A stretch of 58,864 bases of DNA, taken from the NCBI GenBank assembly GCA_002494895.1, contig DADA01000004.1, positions 1-58,864 of the forward strand. The letters run 5' to 3'. Source of the DNA: Nitrososphaera sp. UBA210. Lineage in GTDB: Archaea > Thermoproteota > Nitrososphaeria > Nitrososphaerales > Nitrososphaeraceae. The notes beneath the pieces were generated by a model. That model searched no databases and was not told the DNA's origin. It saw only the letters and a list, made by a program, of their open reading frames with translations. Of this stretch, positions 57,951 to 58,864 are shown piece by piece. The translations under genes and the position numbers were made by a program. Numbering within the stretch: the first letter of the stretch is position 1; every line of letters begins with the position of its first letter.

Positions 57951-57967
57951 ACGGTTTGCGCGAATAG

Positions 57968-58007
57968 ACTATATGGCACTATATATCACCACTTTTTCTA
58001 TATAGAA
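57968..58007. promoter_or_regulatory. ACTATAT direct repeats and CTATATAG palindrome upstream of phoU copy 2
   Basis: ACTATAT occurs at 57968-57974 and again at 57978-57984 (10 bp apart, one helical turn), followed by the perfect palindrome TTCTATATAGAA (57996-58007). The palindrome shares its core with the one at 2448-2459. The stretch ends where the upstream phoU gene stops. Confidence 0.4.
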
Positions 58008-58009
58008 TT

Positions 58010-58669
58010 TTAACGCCTCGGACTGGACATTCCTGTCACGATGTAGTGGACCGAATCGCCGATATAGCAAGCGTGGTCTGAAATGCGCTCCAGATACCTG
58101 AGGATGAGGAGCGTGGAGAGGTAACACCGGGGATCCATGATCATATCTTTCATGTCCTTTTTGTTAGTGGGTGTTATTATCTCTCTCAGGTATTTGCGAT
58201 AAAGCGCGTCGACGGTATCGTCCATTTCGTAAAGCTTTTTTGCGGCGTCCTTGTCCTGCGTCCGCAGCGCCTTGATGCTCAGGTGGATCATTTCTCTTGC
58301 AGTGTTTGCCATGTCCAGCACCGGACTCTTGTCGCAGTGTGAGAGCGGTCCCATAGTGCCTATGATATCCATGATGTCATAGGCATATCTTCCGAACCTC
58401 GAAAAGCCGTACGAAATCTCCATGCATGATTTGATGAATCGCAGGTCTGTCGCGACCGGCTGGTACCTCGCGATCAGCTCGACCGCAAGCTCGGTGACTT
58501 CGTCCTGGAGAACCCTGAGCTGCTCCGACCATTCGAAAATCTGATCTTTTGAGCCGCTCTCTTTTTCATACGACTCTATTGCTCTGTCAACAGAACGGAC
58601 GGACAGTGTCGCCATGTCCATGATAATGTTGCTTATGCGACTAATGCCAAGGTCAAGGAGCCGGGTCAA
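58010..58669 (-). CDS. phoU: Phosphate signalling protein PhoU
   Basis: 219 residues of two PhoU three-helix repeats, with the acidic/Asp metal motif (EVTELAVELIARYQPVATDLR; then SRFGRYAYDIMDI) typical of PhoU. Binds the Pst transporter and a sensor to signal phosphate status. TTG start (58669), 29 bp after the TATA-like AAATAAATAG (near 58698). Follows pstB by 45 bp. Confidence 0.93.
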   Translation of the reverse strand: MTRLLDLGISRISNIIMDMATLSVRSVDRAIESYEKESGSKDQIFEWSEQLRVLQDEVTELAVELIARYQPVATDLRFIKSCMEISYGFSRFGRYAYDIMDIIGTMGPLSHCDKSPVLDMANTAREMIHLSIKALRTQDKDAAKKLYEMDDTVDALYRKYLREIITPTNKKDMKDMIMDPRCYLSTLLILRYLERISDHACYIGDSVHYIVTGMSSPRR

Positions 58670-58691
58670 TCAACAAAGGTTCTCGGAGCCT

Positions 58692-58703
58692 TTCTATTTA
58701 TTT
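58692..58703 (-). promoter_or_regulatory. TATA box of phoU
   Basis: AAATAAATAG on the minus strand, centred 29 bp before the TTG, suggests phoU has its own promoter in addition to any read-through from pstB. Confidence 0.5.
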
Positions 58704-58714
58704 TCTTGGTCGGA

Positions 58715-58864
58715 CTAGCCGAACTTGCCAGAGATATAGCGCTCTGTCAGTTCTTTCTGGGGGTTTTCGAATATCTGTTTCGTAGGGCCGTACTCCACCA
58801 TTTCGCCAAGATACATAAACGCAGTGTAGTCAGAGACACGTGCGGCCTGCTGCATGTTGTGCGT
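58715..58864 (-). CDS. pstB: Phosphate ABC transporter ATP-binding protein PstB, C-terminal end (cut by window edge)
   Basis: The last 49 residues plus stop are present: THNMQQAARVSDYTAFMYLG (the H-loop His in THNM) and the typical end VEYGPTKQIFENPQKEL...YISGKFG. This is the usual C-terminus of PstB, the ATPase of the high-affinity phosphate importer; the rest and pstSCA would lie beyond the right edge. Confidence 0.95.
   Translation of the reverse strand, partial: THNMQQAARVSDYTAFMYLGEMVEYGPTKQIFENPQKELTERYISGKFG

Noticed and set aside
1..58864. CRISPR arrays, tRNA, rRNA or insertion sequences
   Set aside because: No regularly spaced repeats, no tRNA T-loop/acceptor patterns in gaps, and no transposase motifs were seen by eye.

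Overview
The window is chromosomal DNA of an ammonia-oxidising archaeon of the Nitrososphaera type (Thaumarchaeota/Nitrososphaerota). Evidence: archaeal information-processing and cell-biology genes (NAC, aMBF1, Trm56, GINS, an ESCRT-III/CdvB protein, PolX), a parvulin very like the thaumarchaeal PinA proteins, a DnaJ-ferredoxin fusion typical of Thaumarchaeota, tandem AbrB-PhoU regulators, secreted proteins of the thaumarchaeal surface type, and many TATA boxes placed 25-30 bp before the start codon (leaderless transcripts, often with TTG or GTG starts). No rRNA, tRNA, IS element or CRISPR array was found.

Layout. 1-7.9 kb: a partial gene, a ureohydrolase-like gene, a PUA-NAC-coiled-coil operon, divergent from an AbrB-PhoU regulator followed by aMBF1-HflX-Trm56; then a 0.7 kb stretch holding three very small genes, and an ArsR-SRPBCC pair with a palindromic operator. 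8-19.8 kb: an AMP-forming acyl-CoA synthetase, an M1 aminopeptidase with HEAT repeats, a minus-strand operon (dCMP deaminase, unknown, GNAT, alpha/beta hydrolase), two overlapping small membrane proteins, PolX, a four-TM protein and an SQR-like flavoprotein. 19.8-33.9 kb: membrane and secreted proteins, an SDR, GINS divergent from glutamine synthetase around a perfect inverted repeat, PinA-like parvulin, an HD hydrolase, a PQQ-like propeller protein, a Lys-rich protein, DnaJ-Fer, two cobalamin methyltransferases (CobI, CobM) and CdvB. 33.9-40 kb: small conserved unknowns, a VOC protein, a PH-SHOCT protein, a glutamate-racemase homologue lacking both catalytic cysteines, and a cis-prenyltransferase.

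40-54.7 kb is a block of surface and signalling functions: an acidic duplicated secreted protein, a thaumarchaeal surface protein, a membrane-anchored protein, NadE, a giant BNR-propeller surface protein divergent from a giant secreted metzincin, an atypical class III nucleotide cyclase with a C-terminal beta-rich domain, and a zinc-finger ORF that stays open past an amber codon. From about 44.4 to 54.6 kb base composition is visibly more AT-rich, as in an acquired or fast-evolving island. 54.7-58.9 kb: a DCD-methyltransferase fusion, a TauE/SafE permease, AbrB-PhoU 2, PhoU and the 3' end of pstB, i.e. the distal part of a phosphate-uptake (pst) locus.

Most interesting points: the Cys-less MurI homologue next to UppS, the non-canonical cyclase, the amber-interrupted zinc-finger gene, previously uncounted tiny genes (24-54 codons), and several perfect inverted repeats at TATA boxes (glnA/GINS, ArsR, phoU, murI-like). 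No database search was possible; names rest on motifs read directly from the translation.
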